Assembly: GCA_036583965.1 (NCBI GenBank)
Contig: JAZBQD010000030.1
Location: 108,350,662 to 108,414,661 of the forward strand
Origin: Prunella strophiata
Taxonomy: Eukaryota; Chordata; Aves; Passeriformes; Prunellidae
Direction of reading: 5' to 3'
Length of the DNA stretch: 64,000 nt
Numbering within the stretch: the stretch's first letter is position 1; each line of letters begins with the position of its first letter. The notes under the pieces are model-generated. The model was given only the letters and a program-made list of their open reading frames with translations, did not search any database and was not told the DNA's origin. Below are positions 10,725 to 23,079 of this stretch, piece by piece. The translations under genes and the position numbers were made by a program.

Positions 10725-10987
10725 CATAGAACCATGGATTCATGGAATGGTTGGGTTGGGAGGCACCTTTAGAGGCCATACTGTCCAGCCCCCTTGCACA
10801 GGCCTCTTCTAGTAAATCAGGTTACTGTCCAACCTGGCCTAGAATGTCTCCAGGGATGGGGCATTTGCCACCTCTTGGGGCAACCTGTTCCACTGTTTCA
10901 CAAAGAACTTCTTCCCTGTCTGTCTGTAACCACATATGCCTTCCCTCTTGTCTAAAACTCTGGATCTTGCCTCTTGAAGGAAGGGAT
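10725..10987 (-). mobile_element. CR1 LINE 3' fragment
   Basis: The + strand starts catagaaccatggattcatgg, then aatggttgggttgggaggcacc, 'gtccaacctggcct', 'ccagggatggggcatttgcc' and 'ggcaacctgttccactgtttcac'. All are standard antisense landmarks of the CR1 3' end. It is truncated at 'cttgaaggaagggatcc'. Confidence 0.92.
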
Positions 10988-10989
10988 CC

Positions 10990-13900
10990 TATTCAATGTC
11001 ATTAGCAAGCCTTTAACTCTGAGTTCTGAGTCAGATACTGAATAAATCAGTGCCCTCATGTCTTCCCCTTCATTTTCCTTCCCTACTCATTAATTGAACA
11101 GCCTGGGAAGCTAAAAGAATGGGATGTAATTCCTCATGTAGATTATGGGGTAGCTTGAAACTTGCTTCAAGAAACCTTCTTTGCATCAGCAGCATGGTAC
11201 TCACAGCATATCCCTGTGAAGCAAAATCTCCATGAGGAATTGCATGTCACTAGAACAGGCTTATATCAAAATGCAAAGAGAAGTAGCCTCACTTTTGGCA
11301 GCTCTCTGCCATGCTTGCCTGGACTTACTTTCTAAAATGAGATTAAGCTGCTTGAATTGAAATCCACGTGTCATGCGTGGAAGTGAATGGGGTTAGAAAG
11401 GGTCTAAATGCAGCTGAGACAAAACAGTTTAAGGGAATACTGTTTTCATGGGGCTTCATGTCCAAAACTCTTAGGTACCTAAAGCAGCATTGTCTGTAAG
11501 CTTTGCAGGGGATTAAGAGAGGGGAAAACCCCACCCAATTCAATTGTGTGACCTTTAAATACTGCCATCAGGCTGGGAGGTGCCTGTCCTTCATGTATTG
11601 CTCTCTACTTCCAGCTCTCAGTAGAAACAATCTGTTGTTTATTCTTGCTGGACACATTCGAAATCTGCCACTTTTGGAATTTTAATGCTTTGAATTTCAA
11701 GGAACCAGGTAGCATTAACTGTTTCCATTTCTCTGTGCAGATTGTGTGAGCCATGAATAAACAGTCATCCCTGCAAGCAGTCTGCAGCTGATTCCCATCA
11801 ATTTCAGTACATCAAGCCAGATTTGTACTGAGCTAGGAGGGTCAGAGGAAAGGCACTTATGTTGAATTTGACCTGCTGCACCTTTGTACCATACAGTATT
11901 GACACTCTACTTTCCTCTATAGACCTACTTAAATTTAAACTTCTGCTGTTTAGTGGTTACTTTAAATTAGGTTGGACTCTATGATCTCAGAGGTCTTTTC
12001 CAACTTAATTTATTCTGTGATTCTGTAAATGAAGATGGCCAGCAGTCCTCTGCTGTGAACAGAGTAAGTATGTTCTTATTCCAGCCCACTGGAATAAGTG
12101 TCCACTTTATGAAGAGAAAATTGACTACTCTTGATGGTGCATTAGAGCAAAGACACAAGATTTATTGTCCAAAATGGATTCTCAGAGTTGATCTTTGGAA
12201 GAACAAAATTAATCTCTAAGTCTTGATAATTCAATGTTTATCCCCAGTCAGGGACCTGCCTTTCAAAAGGGCCATGACATCACTGGGGCCTAAAATACTT
12301 TCTAACATATTTAAATCATATTCTTCAGAAGCCACCTTGAAATAGGATTTTTTTTTTTCCCATCAGATGTCCCAGACAGGTAGCTGTTCATTAAAACTAC
12401 AGTGCTGTTTTTCAACTTTCAGAACATCTGTCCTGTATTTCATTTGCCACTTTTGCAGGGTGCAAATAACAGCAGGCACACAGACAGGGCTATTAAAAAT
12501 GTAAGAGGTATTCCAGTAAATCAGTTACTTTGCAGTAAATCAGTTAGTTTACCATTATTGAAGTTCTGTATGAAGCAAGTCTTGCTGTTGGCAGATGAGG
12601 ATTTTGTAATAAATAATACAAAATATTCTCTGTTTTTTAAAAGGGATTTTGTAGAGAGACTTCAACAATAAATGATTTAATGGGTTATGTGATGATCAAT
12701 GGAGATGTCTCGTTACATCTCTGAACAGTAAAGCTCCTGCTGCACACAGAATCCTTGGAGGACCTCTGCCTTTTAAAACCTTGTTACTGGCAGCTGACAC
12801 TTACTGGTTTTTTTTTTTTTTGTTTTGTTTTTTTTTAGGGTAAAAATCTGAACCTCTAAAGCTTGTAAAGAGTTCAGGATGGTGAATTATCCCTCCATGC
12901 TGCAGTAGCATCAATTGAGACACGTTATGGTCAGCAGAGGCACCTACCAAAATGGGCTGAGATCCTTTGGAGATCAGACAGGAAATGATTCTCCTCTGGA
13001 AAGGGAGACAACTGCAGAGAGGGAAATGGGCACACAGGAGACAGGATCTCACAAACAGATGGGCTCAACAGAATTGCAAACAGGATTCTTGCTTTGCAGA
13101 CAAGGACAGAGGCAAATGTACGTAAAGACTTGAGAAAGCTGGGCAAGGTAGAAAGACAGAGTGTTATTTCATGCCCAAACCCCTCCTCAGTCATAGCCTG
13201 GTGTCACCAGCAGACATGGTATGCCAAAATCTCAGAGCTGTGGCTCTGCATTCCTCTCAAATACTGAAGCTCCATGTCCCAGAGCTTGGCTCTACCCTAA
13301 ATCAGTCACAAAAAAGAAAAAAACTCACAGTCCTGTATAATTCCTGTAAATTATCCAATTTTCCTACATTAATCTACTTTCATTATATTGTTTAACACAA
13401 CTAGATTCAGTAGCAATTTAATCGGTACCAAATATAAATTTAATATAAAATCCCTACATTTATTCTGCTTATACATCTAAGCACTACAGTAATTCCATCA
13501 GGTTATTTCCTCTTCCTTTTTTACTGATTTTACTTTCCCTTGAGCTGCAGGTTTTGAAGATCAAGGTATTCTTTCATTCCAGACTGAAAAAAACTACACA
13601 AAACCCTGAATCCTGGGACCAGTCTTTGCAGTAACTCTTTAGAAACACCTCTGCTATATTCTCTTGTTTACAGAAATGGAAAAAAAAAAAAATTGCAACT
13701 TGTATGCAAAGTAAGGGCAAAAAAAGTAGTACTTGGAAGCCCATGGTTGGATAATCACTGAAGAAAGATCAGGAAAAATAGAAAATCCTACAGGAATAGA
13801 GGAAGGTAGTAATCCCCAAAGACAACTACATCTCACTGATCACAAAAGCATCTGGGATTATCAAAACCAATTAAGGGAATAGCAAATGGGGCCATTTTCC

Positions 13901-14230
13901 CTGGAGGATGTTATGGTCCTACACCTAAATGAATACATCATCTTTCAGAAAGAAAATTACTTCCATTTCAGTAAGTCTGGGCACAGATGCTGTTGGTGGA
14001 ACCACAGACTGCTGAAATGAGTGTGAGGAAATAAAACTTGCTCTTCTCAATGTGAAATCAAAACTCATGGAGGCTGATAAACATGGATCAAATGGCTTGA
14101 CCATTATTTATCTTAGACATGGAAGCTGAAGACCTTTTCAAAAGAAACTGGCAAGTTGAAAGCTTGTGCTGTATGAGCATCAAATAGTAAATGTACTACC
14201 AAAATGTCTACACTGCCAGAAGGGGAGAAA
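10990..14230. other. non-coding stretch (outside the CR1 tail at 11966)
   Basis: No gene was recognised and frames stay below 90 codons. T-rich tracts occur at 12348-12358 and 12808-12837 and an A14 at about 13679. A donor-like AGA|gtaagtat at 12064-12073 has no convincing acceptor upstream. Confidence 0.55.
11966..12026 (+). mobile_element. CR1 LINE 3' tail
   Basis: The sense strand shows 'aggttggactctatgatctcagaggtcttttccaac' followed by 'tattctgtgattctg', the last ~60 bp of CR1 with its 8-bp terminal repeat ATTCTGTG. Only the tail is present. Confidence 0.85.
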
Positions 14231-14301
14231 GTGACTTAAGGAACTACAGGCCCATGAGTCTGAACCCAGTGGCATAAAATACTAGAGAACAGATTTTACA
14301 G
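14230..14301 (+). mobile_element. probable CR1/LINE RT fragment
   Basis: 'ggaactacaggcccatgagtctgaacccagtggcataaaatactagag' resembles the sense-strand CR1 segment encoding NYRPVSLTSVPGKIME. It lies head-to-head with the minus-strand copy that follows. The fragment is short and the match diverged. Confidence 0.45.
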
Positions 14302-14897
14302 GAATTGAATCATTTATGCTAGAAAGGACCCTTAAAGTCATTGAGTCCAACAGGTAACCCAGCACAACCAATTCCACCTCCCTCTAAATGATGTCCCTAA
14401 GTGCCACACCTGCAAATCTTTTAAGTACCTCCAGATGTGGTGACTTTACCACTTCCTTGGGAAAGTGCTTGACAACCCTTTGGGTGAAGAAATTTTTCAG
14501 ATATCCAATCTAAACTTCCTCTGGCACAACCTGAGGCCATTTTCTCATGTCCTATCTCTTGTTATCTGGGAGAAGAGACCAGTCCCCACCTGGCTACACC
14601 CTCCTGTCAGGGAGCTGCAGAGAGCAATGGTGTCACCCCTGAGCCTCCTTTCCTCCAGGCTAAACACCCCCAGTTCCTCCAACTGCTCCTCACCAGACTT
14701 GTGCTCCAGACCCTTCCCCAGGTCTGCTCCCTTCTCTGGACATGCTCCAGCCCCTCAATATCCTTCCTGAACTGAGGGGCCCAGGACTGGACACAGGATT
14801 TGAGGTGTGGCCTCACCAGTGCTCTGTGCTGGGGATAATCACTGCCCTGGTCCTGCTGGCCACACCATTGGTGACACAGGCCAGGTGCCATTGGCCA
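14302..14897 (-). mobile_element. CR1 LINE 3' fragment, ~0.6 kb
   Basis: The + strand carries in order 'agaaaggacccttaaagtcattgagtccaac', 'ccttgggaaagtgcttgacaaccc', 'agaaatttttcagatatccaatctaaacttcc', 'gtgtcacccctgagcctcctttcctccaggctaaac', 'cagttcctccaactgctcctcaccagacttgtgctccagaccc' and 'ttgaggtgtggcctcaccagtgc'. This is one of the longest CR1 copies in the window. The minus-strand frame across it (14607-14891) is a degraded C-terminal ORF2 remnant. Confidence 0.93.
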
Positions 14898-14899
14898 AT

Positions 14900-16880
14900 A
14901 TTTACATACATGAAGATGAAATGATAAAGTTCAATTTACTTTCACAGAAAATAGTTCACATCTGACTTGCCTCACTTTTTGCTTGATCAATCACAATTTG
15001 ATCAAATAATTGAACTTTTGGACAACTAAAAAAATAGATTTAATTTGTCTTTTTGTTTGTTTGTTTGTTTTTCTTGAAATGGTATCACATAAGAAGTTAT
15101 TGTTTGTGCTGATGGTTATGTGCAACACAAGGGAATAAGGCAGATACTGGAAAGAATATAACAGCCTTGTAATTGAAGAAGAATCATCCAGATTGGCTGG
15201 GATTGTTACTGCAATCCTACAAGGCTGCTCTTGTGATGGCGACTCAACTTTCTCAGTTAAAATAGCCAGAATAGTGATTCCCATCTTCCTTGCATTTTGA
15301 CGCTGTATAGTAGTCCCAGTGGGGATTTCTTTTATCTGATCAAATAAATTATTGGATATTTTTGGACTGGGGGAAATCAGTCCTCAAGGACTCTTTTGGG
15401 AAGCAAAGTTCAATGTCTTGTATAGGTTACCTTGGTACCACCAAAAGGATATTTGTTAAGGAAATTAGGAGACTTTGATGCAGAGATAGAGAAAGATGTT
15501 TCACAGAAGAACAAGGCAACCTGATAGACTAGGATGATGGAAATACAGAAAAATGTGTAGTACACATTAAAGAACCTTGCCTTTAGGGTTTCATATGTAG
15601 TCTGCTTCCTGTACAAAGGAATCTCATACAGAAAAAAAACAGATGAGAAGGAGAAAACCCCAGGTGACAACCTCAAAATAAATCTTGTTGACTGTATACG
15701 ACCTGGAGTGATTTGAGGAAAAAATGTAAGTCTTTAACCTGAGTTGACTTGTTTTTTCAGATTATCCTCTTAGGTCAACTCCTTTGAATTACAGTCTGCC
15801 CTTTTGTAGGGGCATTAATCTCTTGCTGAGATCCCTCCACTCTGACCCAAGGTTCTGTCAGGACAAGGTCAGCAAACCCAGCTGCTCTGAGGTGAAGATC
15901 CCACACCTGACAACCCCATAGCAGAAGATTGCAGTATATTCCACTGTGGATTACTCAAAGGAGTGATAAACTGCCATTGAATTATAAAACACAGGAGACT
16001 GCAGAAACAGCATCTCTGAGGAGTTTACTCAGACAGCAGGAAACTGTGCTGGAGGCAAAAAGAAAAATCTGAGTATCCAGGAAATATTAGTGAAAATCCC
16101 AGGTGCACACCATGCCTCTGAATGTTCAGAGTATTGGCAAATATTGACTCCAGCTCTAGCTGCTTATTACCACTGCATTGCCAACTCATAATGATGGAGG
16201 GGGATAATTTGCTTTTCCTTTTTTTTTTTTTTTTCCCCATCTTTCCTTGTTATACATGGTTAATTTTACTGTGGGAAAAGAAATTTAGAAAAGCAGCAAG
16301 TTCTATGAATACAGCTCTGCCATTCTGTAGGCTTACAGAGAGTAATCTGGGAGTAAATTTTCTTTAGCAAGACTCCAGCAAAGGACTGATTGGTAAGAAA
16401 TGAGCATTATATCATACTTTCCAGACTATTCACAGGATTAAACCAACTGTGCACACAGTAAGCTCTCTTTACAGATCTGAGAGCAGCTCAGGCAGTGAGA
16501 CCCATTTGTTTTGGATGGTTTTCAAGACACAGCTATTGTTTATATTGTGCAGTGGCCCAGGGCAGCGGAAGAGGAAACTGTAAATTGTAACGAGCAGGCT
16601 GGAGTGTGCACTGTGCTGTGCTTCAGGAAACATCAGCTCTCCAGCTGGAAAAGGAGGCTCTGGGGGACAGGGATGTTGATGTTGGAAGTGGGATTTTAAT
16701 GTTCTAAGGAAAATATCCAAAAGAGAAGGAAGATGCTTCAAGGTGATATGGTTGGCTGAGTCTGGTGTTGACTCTGCCTCCAGGTGTGATAATCAGCCCA
16801 GTTTAGTTGTCAGTAGTGGTGAAAATCTCATGAAAACAAGATAATTAGATTTTGGCAGTAAATACCTAAGTTTGGTTAGG
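14900..16880. other. non-coding stretch, no gene seen
   Basis: (TTTG)n occurs at about 15053-15070 and a T-rich run at 16217-16235. Frames are below 100 codons with no recognisable content. Confidence 0.55.
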
Positions 16881-16881
16881 T

Positions 16882-16946
<65 letters not shown>
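16882..16946. repeat. T homopolymer tract, ~65 bp, one GG interruption
   Basis: Two T runs of roughly 30 are separated by GG. On the minus strand this is a poly(A) run preceded by AATAAA (TTTATT on + at 16958-16963) 11 bases away. That is the geometry of a retroposed mRNA 3' end, though a chance expansion is equally possible. Confidence 0.9.
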
Positions 16947-16949
<3 letters not shown>

Positions 16950-16950
<1 letters not shown>

Positions 16951-19900
16951 CTGAGTTTTTATTCAGAAAATTACATTCTGGGGACCTGGTAAAATTCAGT
17001 GTGCTGCAGGATCATTATATAATTATTAGGGAGGGGTGTTCAGAGATTCTCTGCAGGCTGTGGGCAGGTTGTTGGGGAGGGAATCATGAGATTACAAGAG
17101 CTGTGACAAACACCTGCTCTTGCATTCTGCCAGCTAAATGCAGGGCAGATGTACCAGTTGCTTCCCACTTGAGTATCTCATGGATCTACTGCCCTGAGGT
17201 AGCCTAGTTATCAAGTGGGGAGCAGGACAGAGGAGAGGGTTGTGAGACATTCTGCCTCTCCAAAAGCACTTGAGAAAGGTTGGTAGTGAGGAGGAATGAG
17301 TGCTTGGTCTGGGGATGGTCTGGCATGTGGCTGGTGTTACCAGAAGGCAGCTGTTCCTCCTCAGCTTAAAAAGAAATTTTTGATCAGTCTGAGAGTGGAG
17401 ACACAAAGTGGAGAAATTTGATACCTGTCCAGATGAGTAAAATCCTTAAAAAACGTGTAGTGTGCTAAAAAGAAGGCAGTGAGATAAAACACATGTGCCA
17501 CATCTGCTGTGGCCTGGCACGATGGTGGAGCTGGAGGCTGGAGATGGAGGCAAAGGCTGGCATTGCTGCCACCCTCTCCCCCAGGGGACCACCAAGGGTG
17601 GGTGCCTGGAAAAGGATGGTGACAGCCTGGGTCTCAGCCCTGCTTGCTCTTCTTGCAGGAGGTAATATAATTTTCTGAAATTCTTTCCATTAAAAAAAAA
17701 AAAAAAAAAAAAAAAGCAAAAATCAAACAAACAAACTAAAAACTAACAAACCCAAAAGAGTAGAAGTGTGGTTGAGCCCACTGGTCTGGTCACAAAGGTG
17801 AACAACAATAAGGTCAGCCTGCCCACCTGGCCTGGACCCAAGCCTTCCAAAACCCCAACCCTGCCTAACCCTCCCAAATTCCCAAAACTCTGCTCTGTCA
17901 AAATGTGTCAAGCAGTGGGATGGTTCTACTAGGAACCATTTTAAACAGAGACCAGTGGTAGATTGAGATAGAGAGAGATAGCTGAGCTGTATTTTAGTAA
18001 CATTTGTGTCTTGCAGGCAGAGTTGTGCTAAATCTCCCCTCCTCCCAGTCCCTGTTGGGCAGGATTTGTATCTGAACGCTGCCTTGCAATGCTTCAACAG
18101 GAGAAAAACTTGAAGAAACCTAAAAAGAGGGTGTGAGTGTCATGAGCAGTTGTTAAGCTGATGCACTTGGGAATAGAGGTTTAGAGACTGTTGGGAGTAG
18201 AGGTTTAGAGACTGTCACCTGATGTTGTTACAGTGATTTCAGTTTGGATTGGGAAAGTGAAAGCTGAAAAATCAACATAAGCAATACGAAGGAACAGTGG
18301 TGTGACTGGACCCAGACAGGCAGCTAAAGAGAAATCTGGCCTTTGCAGCAGAATTTAGGTGGAGAGATTTCAGATCTGCCTGAATCTTGTTCCTTTTGCT
18401 GTGTAAAACATCCCTGGTTTTAGCCAGATCAGAAGACAGAAGTAGTAGGGACCATGTTCCATTTGGCTGTTTGGAAAGACATTTAACAGCACTTCTGACC
18501 AAGCCTAAATGAAAGTTAACTGGGCTGCCCTTACTGCCCTGTGAGCAAGGTGTTCTTCCCCCTCCCTCAGCCTGTGAGGAAGACTTTTCATATTCTCCAA
18601 CAAGAAATAAATGTTCAGGAGATGAAGAAGTGTGAATCACTGCATCTTTGTGGTTTCTAATGGAGCAGCTTCTCTGCACACAACTGATGTGTCTGGCCTC
18701 TTACCCTCTGAGACCTGGAGGGCAGAGATTGTTTGTACCTTAAGTGCTGACCTTCACCTCTGCTTATGTTCTCAGTCACCTCTGAAGAAAACAAATGGGA
18801 GTATGTGAGTGACTGGTTACTGCACAGATCTGGCAAGTCTGAGATTTTGAGTGTGAGAGTCTCTTTTGTGCTCTTATTTCATGCTCTGCTGCCTTTTCCC
18901 TGCTCTGATATCCCACATCCCTGCCAAGCTCTTTCTCTGTGTCTTCTCCCAGAGAGAGATGCCCTCAGTGCCTGCCCTTTGCCTCCATCACAGCTTGGTG
19001 TGGGAATTGCTCCTGCTGGGAGCTGGAGCAGCCTGAGCAGCTCCCATGTGAGTTTTGCTAATAGCAAACACAGAGAACATCATTGCTGGCCTCACACACA
19101 GACTGCTAATAAACACCCACACTCTGCTTCTCCAAGAAAGGATGTCATCACTCCTTCCTTCATTTTTCACTCTTGAATGTTGCCTGTTTATGGGGAAAAG
19201 CTCAGGTTGGCACAGTGAAGGCACCAGTCTGAAGACTGTTTACTTTAAGCACAATGAAATTATTGTCATATCAAAAGCAGGGCTGGCTGAACATCTTTCT
19301 TTTTTAAAACTTTCCTATGGTAAATAGATTTTTTTTCTTTTAACATATATATGAACAGCTGATCTTCTTGCAAAAAGCATTCATGAATTGTGAAGAATTA
19401 AGAGAGAAGTATGCTTGGAAATTCTTATTTCAAAATGGTGATTTCTACCCAAAACCAGAAAATGGATTGCTGTAATGACTTTGGGAATTATAGAGTGCTC
19501 ATCACACCCTCAGAGCTGTGATGCCAGTTTATGTCCCATCATGTCATTGTAGAATCATTAGTTGTCAACTCACTTTGCCTTCATCTCCAGAAAGCTGGGA
19601 TCTGGTACACTGATGGAAACCCAGCTTGGCTCAAGACCCCAGCCCACAGAGCTGAATGAGGTCAAAATCCTGATTGCACAGCTCCTACAAGACCTCGTGG
19701 AAACCCTTCTCATCCCAGGTTTGGAGTGCTTGAAAAGAGAAATATTGGGATTCCTACCTGATGGACTTTGAAACATCCCTAAAATAGCCATAAAAAGTCA
19801 GAAGGATTTTACAACCTTCAATTGCTTTTTAATTACTTATGAAAATCAATGTATTTTGCTATAGCCAAAATCCTCCTGTTGCTGAGTGAGCTCCACAGGA

Positions 19901-20229
19901 CATGTATTGGTCAATTTTTTAAGGGCTCTTTTTAAGAAATGGCAACTTCAAGTCTGTAGCTTTTCTGTTTCCTGTATGGCAGAGATTCTGCAAAACTTCA
20001 CTGTTCAGCACTCAGATGAAAAATAATGGATGCCAATGAAAACTAAAGTTTTTCCTAAGCAATAACTTTCAGCTAAAAACACTGTAGAGAATAAAGTTAA
20101 GGGTTAAGGACTAAAATTCTTGACTGCTGCATGGAGAGCCTCCTGTGTCTTTCCATGCTGACAGTCACTAAAACTTTTTGTTAGATTTATTGATGGGGAT
20201 TTTCCATTAAATATTTGTCCTTTTGCTGT
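16950..20229. other. non-coding stretch with homopolymers
   Basis: A23 occurs at 17693-17715. A 23-bp tandem duplication (agtagaggtttagagactgt) lies at about 18169-18215. No supported gene was found. The frame at 18272-18679 (minus, 135 codons) and others have no recognisable domain. Confidence 0.55.
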
Positions 20230-20253
20230 AAAAAAAAAAAAAAAAAAAAAAAA
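20230..20253. repeat. A24 homopolymer with ATTAAA upstream
   Basis: A run of 24 A is preceded at 20206-20211 by ATTAAA, an accepted variant poly(A) signal, 18 bases before the run. It is a candidate retroposed 3' end on the + strand. No parent gene was recognised in the upstream sequence. Confidence 0.85.
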
Positions 20254-22937
20254 GGTTTTACAAAAAATGTGAAAGTATCCAAAGGGAATTTTCTACTTAG
20301 ACCAAAACATTTGCTCTTTCTTTAAGCCATCAAAGTGAAATATTGCATTGCTGTTCATACCAAATCAATGTGCTTCACTTTTCTTTTAAAGAAAGGGAAC
20401 CATTCCATTTTGTGCTTGGCACTGAGGTCCAGGTGCCTCAAAGGAGGTGTAATTCCTGTTCCCAGCTTTCCTTATGGGTGTACTACAGCTTCCCTGAGAC
20501 CCTTGGCTCCCTCCTATTATTACACCACTTGATATTTCCCCAAAACTGAATAGTTCAGCTGTACTCTCTGAAATTATGGTAGAATTTAGGAGCATTTTTT
20601 ATCCCACAGAAAGTTATGTTACTTAACATGTCCTTTGATTGGAAATTAGAAAACCCCAAAATATTGGAATGTCCCACAAGAACAGAAATTGTGGGGTTTT
20701 TTTTGTTAGCTCAGCAGCCTCTATGGCCATTGCTTACTCACTCTTGAGAAAAAGAAAGAGAAATTACTCCAAACAAAAGTTCTTTAGTGTGGTCCCTGCT
20801 TCAATCTGAATTCAATTGCATTTAAGAGTAAGCCTGGGAGAGAGTTTGGCAGATATGTAGTGTGTTAAATGACTCAAAAATGTAATTATTACGATATGGC
20901 ATGCATTAACTGAGAATTTCTGATGTAGGTAAAAAAAGCAGGAGTCCTGAGAAATGGATATTCTCCAAGAGTAAATGGTAGACAAGTGCCAGGAAAGTGA
21001 GATATCTCTTTTAAATGGTTAATTTTGGCTCTAAAAATAAAAATGCTGATTAATTACCTTTCTAAAGCACTTTAATAATGACACTATTTAACCTTTACAG
21101 CAACCTGGTGGAGCAGATGAGTTTTAGTACTGCTGATTCAGAGATAATTAAGTAGCAGATCTGTTAAAATGTCCTTCTTTTTTGATGCCTTCTACTTTTT
21201 TAATGCCCACCTTGAGACATCCAGTGGCTGAGGAGCTTCTGCACCTCAAAACATTTTCCCCCCTAGGTCCCACTGTGGGAACCTGCATCCACAGGAATTC
21301 CCAGTGATAAGCTGCTCCCCAAACCCCTTGTGCCTGTGCTGCTCCACACAGAATCAGGCAGATGGTTGTCAGAGCACTGAGGAGAGGCAGGGTACAGGCA
21401 TTCATCCCAGCTTCCCACCCAAGATTGTCCAAGGGTTTCCAGTGGCAAGTTTAAATTAGTCCCAGTATTGTCAGGCAGTGATTGGAGCCAGGACAGTTCC
21501 TGGTTCCAAAGAAGCAGAAAAAGAGGGTGAGGAGGGACACAAAGCAGCCAAAGAGAATATTAGTGTTTAAAAATGCTTTATCAGGGTTTCTATTCTTACA
21601 AACCAGCCAGCAGGGTTGGAGAAAGCTTGAAAACATACAGGAAAAGGAGCAAGCACAGGGAAGAGATGTGCACTTCCCTGCCAGAGATTAATGAGAGAAG
21701 TAACATCCTTTAAGTCAATGGATAAAGCACTTCCTTGTCTGAATGGCAGAAGTTTAGTTTTGGAAGGAAACCAACCATTTGTGAAATCTGCATATTTCTG
21801 CACTTAATTAATAAATAAAACAAACTGTTTAAATGGGAACAGAAAAACTTTCCTGTTTAAGGTCTGTGCAATCTGGGTAATTCTGATGGTGACCAGCACC
21901 AAATGCCTCCAATAAATCTGCAGGAAGCAGGTCAGTACTGGGTTATGGAACAAAGTGCAAGTCCAGTTTCCTTCTAAACTTCACTGGTCAGAAGCTGGCT
22001 TATGCCTTGATGTAAAAGGTTTGTTCCCTGTTTCTCTGGTGTTTCCAGTCCTCACAGTTCATGGAGTCCTTGAAGCCCTGACTATGCACTTCTCTTATTA
22101 GATCTCAAGTTTCCTTAAAACAATTGAGCACATAAAGAAAACAAAAAGGAGAAAAAAGAAGAAAAAGAAAAATAGAAAACCTTGCTATTTGTTGGGGATA
22201 ACTTGACAAGATATTTTAAAGGATTACACAGGTTCAAGGCAAGACTGGACAAATACACATGAAATAAATTCACTGTGTGTAACTAATTTAACAGAAACCA
22301 CTTCCAACACAGCAACTGTCTCTGCTTGAAAACAGTTGGAGACTGGAAGAATATGAGAGGAGAGTATCACATGTCCTTGTCCTGCTCTTCCACTTCCCTT
22401 GGGAAAAGCAGCTGTTGGAGACAGAACTAAATGGACTTCTGGTCTGCTGCATAATGGCCTTTCATACAGCAGACATCACTGACATTTTGAAAAATCCTAC
22501 CAAAATTCATATGGCTAAAGAAACAATCTGAAATGGTTTATGTTTTACCCACAAGCTAGTTTCAGTGTATTATCTGGATAAGCTGGAGATTTTTTTCCCT
22601 AACATTTAGGATTGAGCACGTCTTAGGATCTCCATGTATCACAATAGTCAATGTTGAAATGCTGGATACTTTAGGTTTCAAATGGTAGCATATATTATTT
22701 ATAATATTTTATTTAATAATAGTAAGAACATGATGCACCTTCATAGAAAATTAACACGCAGGGTTCTTTTTAAATGTGAGAACTTAGAAGGACAGTTTTA
22801 TTTTTGCAGTAGTTCTAAATAACAGTTTTGGTGCCTTTTTTTTTTTAATAGAGGGAAAAAAAAACCCCTCAAGTATTATCAGTGATTGCTTTCACTGCAA
22901 AACTGACTGTACAGCATTAAGTTACATTCTCCCCCAG
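20254..22937. other. non-coding stretch, no gene seen
   Basis: AT-rich, CpG-poor sequence with a purine-rich run at about 22140-22183. Frames stay below 95 codons. Confidence 0.55.
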
Positions 22938-23079
22938 GAAACCACTTTCTTGCACGACTTCATTGGAAGAAGAACTTGAGGAGCTGAGTGGGTGTTTAGT
23001 GCTCTGCTGCAGCAAGGTCCTGGCTGAGGGGAGCCACGGTGTGTTAAACAGCCCTGCAGGGATGCAAACCTGGGGGAAG
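22938..23079 (+). other. possible exon of unknown gene or lncRNA
   Basis: A good acceptor (ttacattctcccccag|G, AG at 22936-22937) and a good donor (GGGGGAAG|gtaagaac) bracket 142 bp. One frame is open throughout (47 codons, including SLEEELEELSGCLVLCC). The peptide is not one I recognise and has no obvious domain. An internal acceptor (ctctgctgcag at 23012) could shorten it to 67 bp. Weak evidence: such splice-like pairs occur by chance in 64 kb. Confidence 0.2.
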
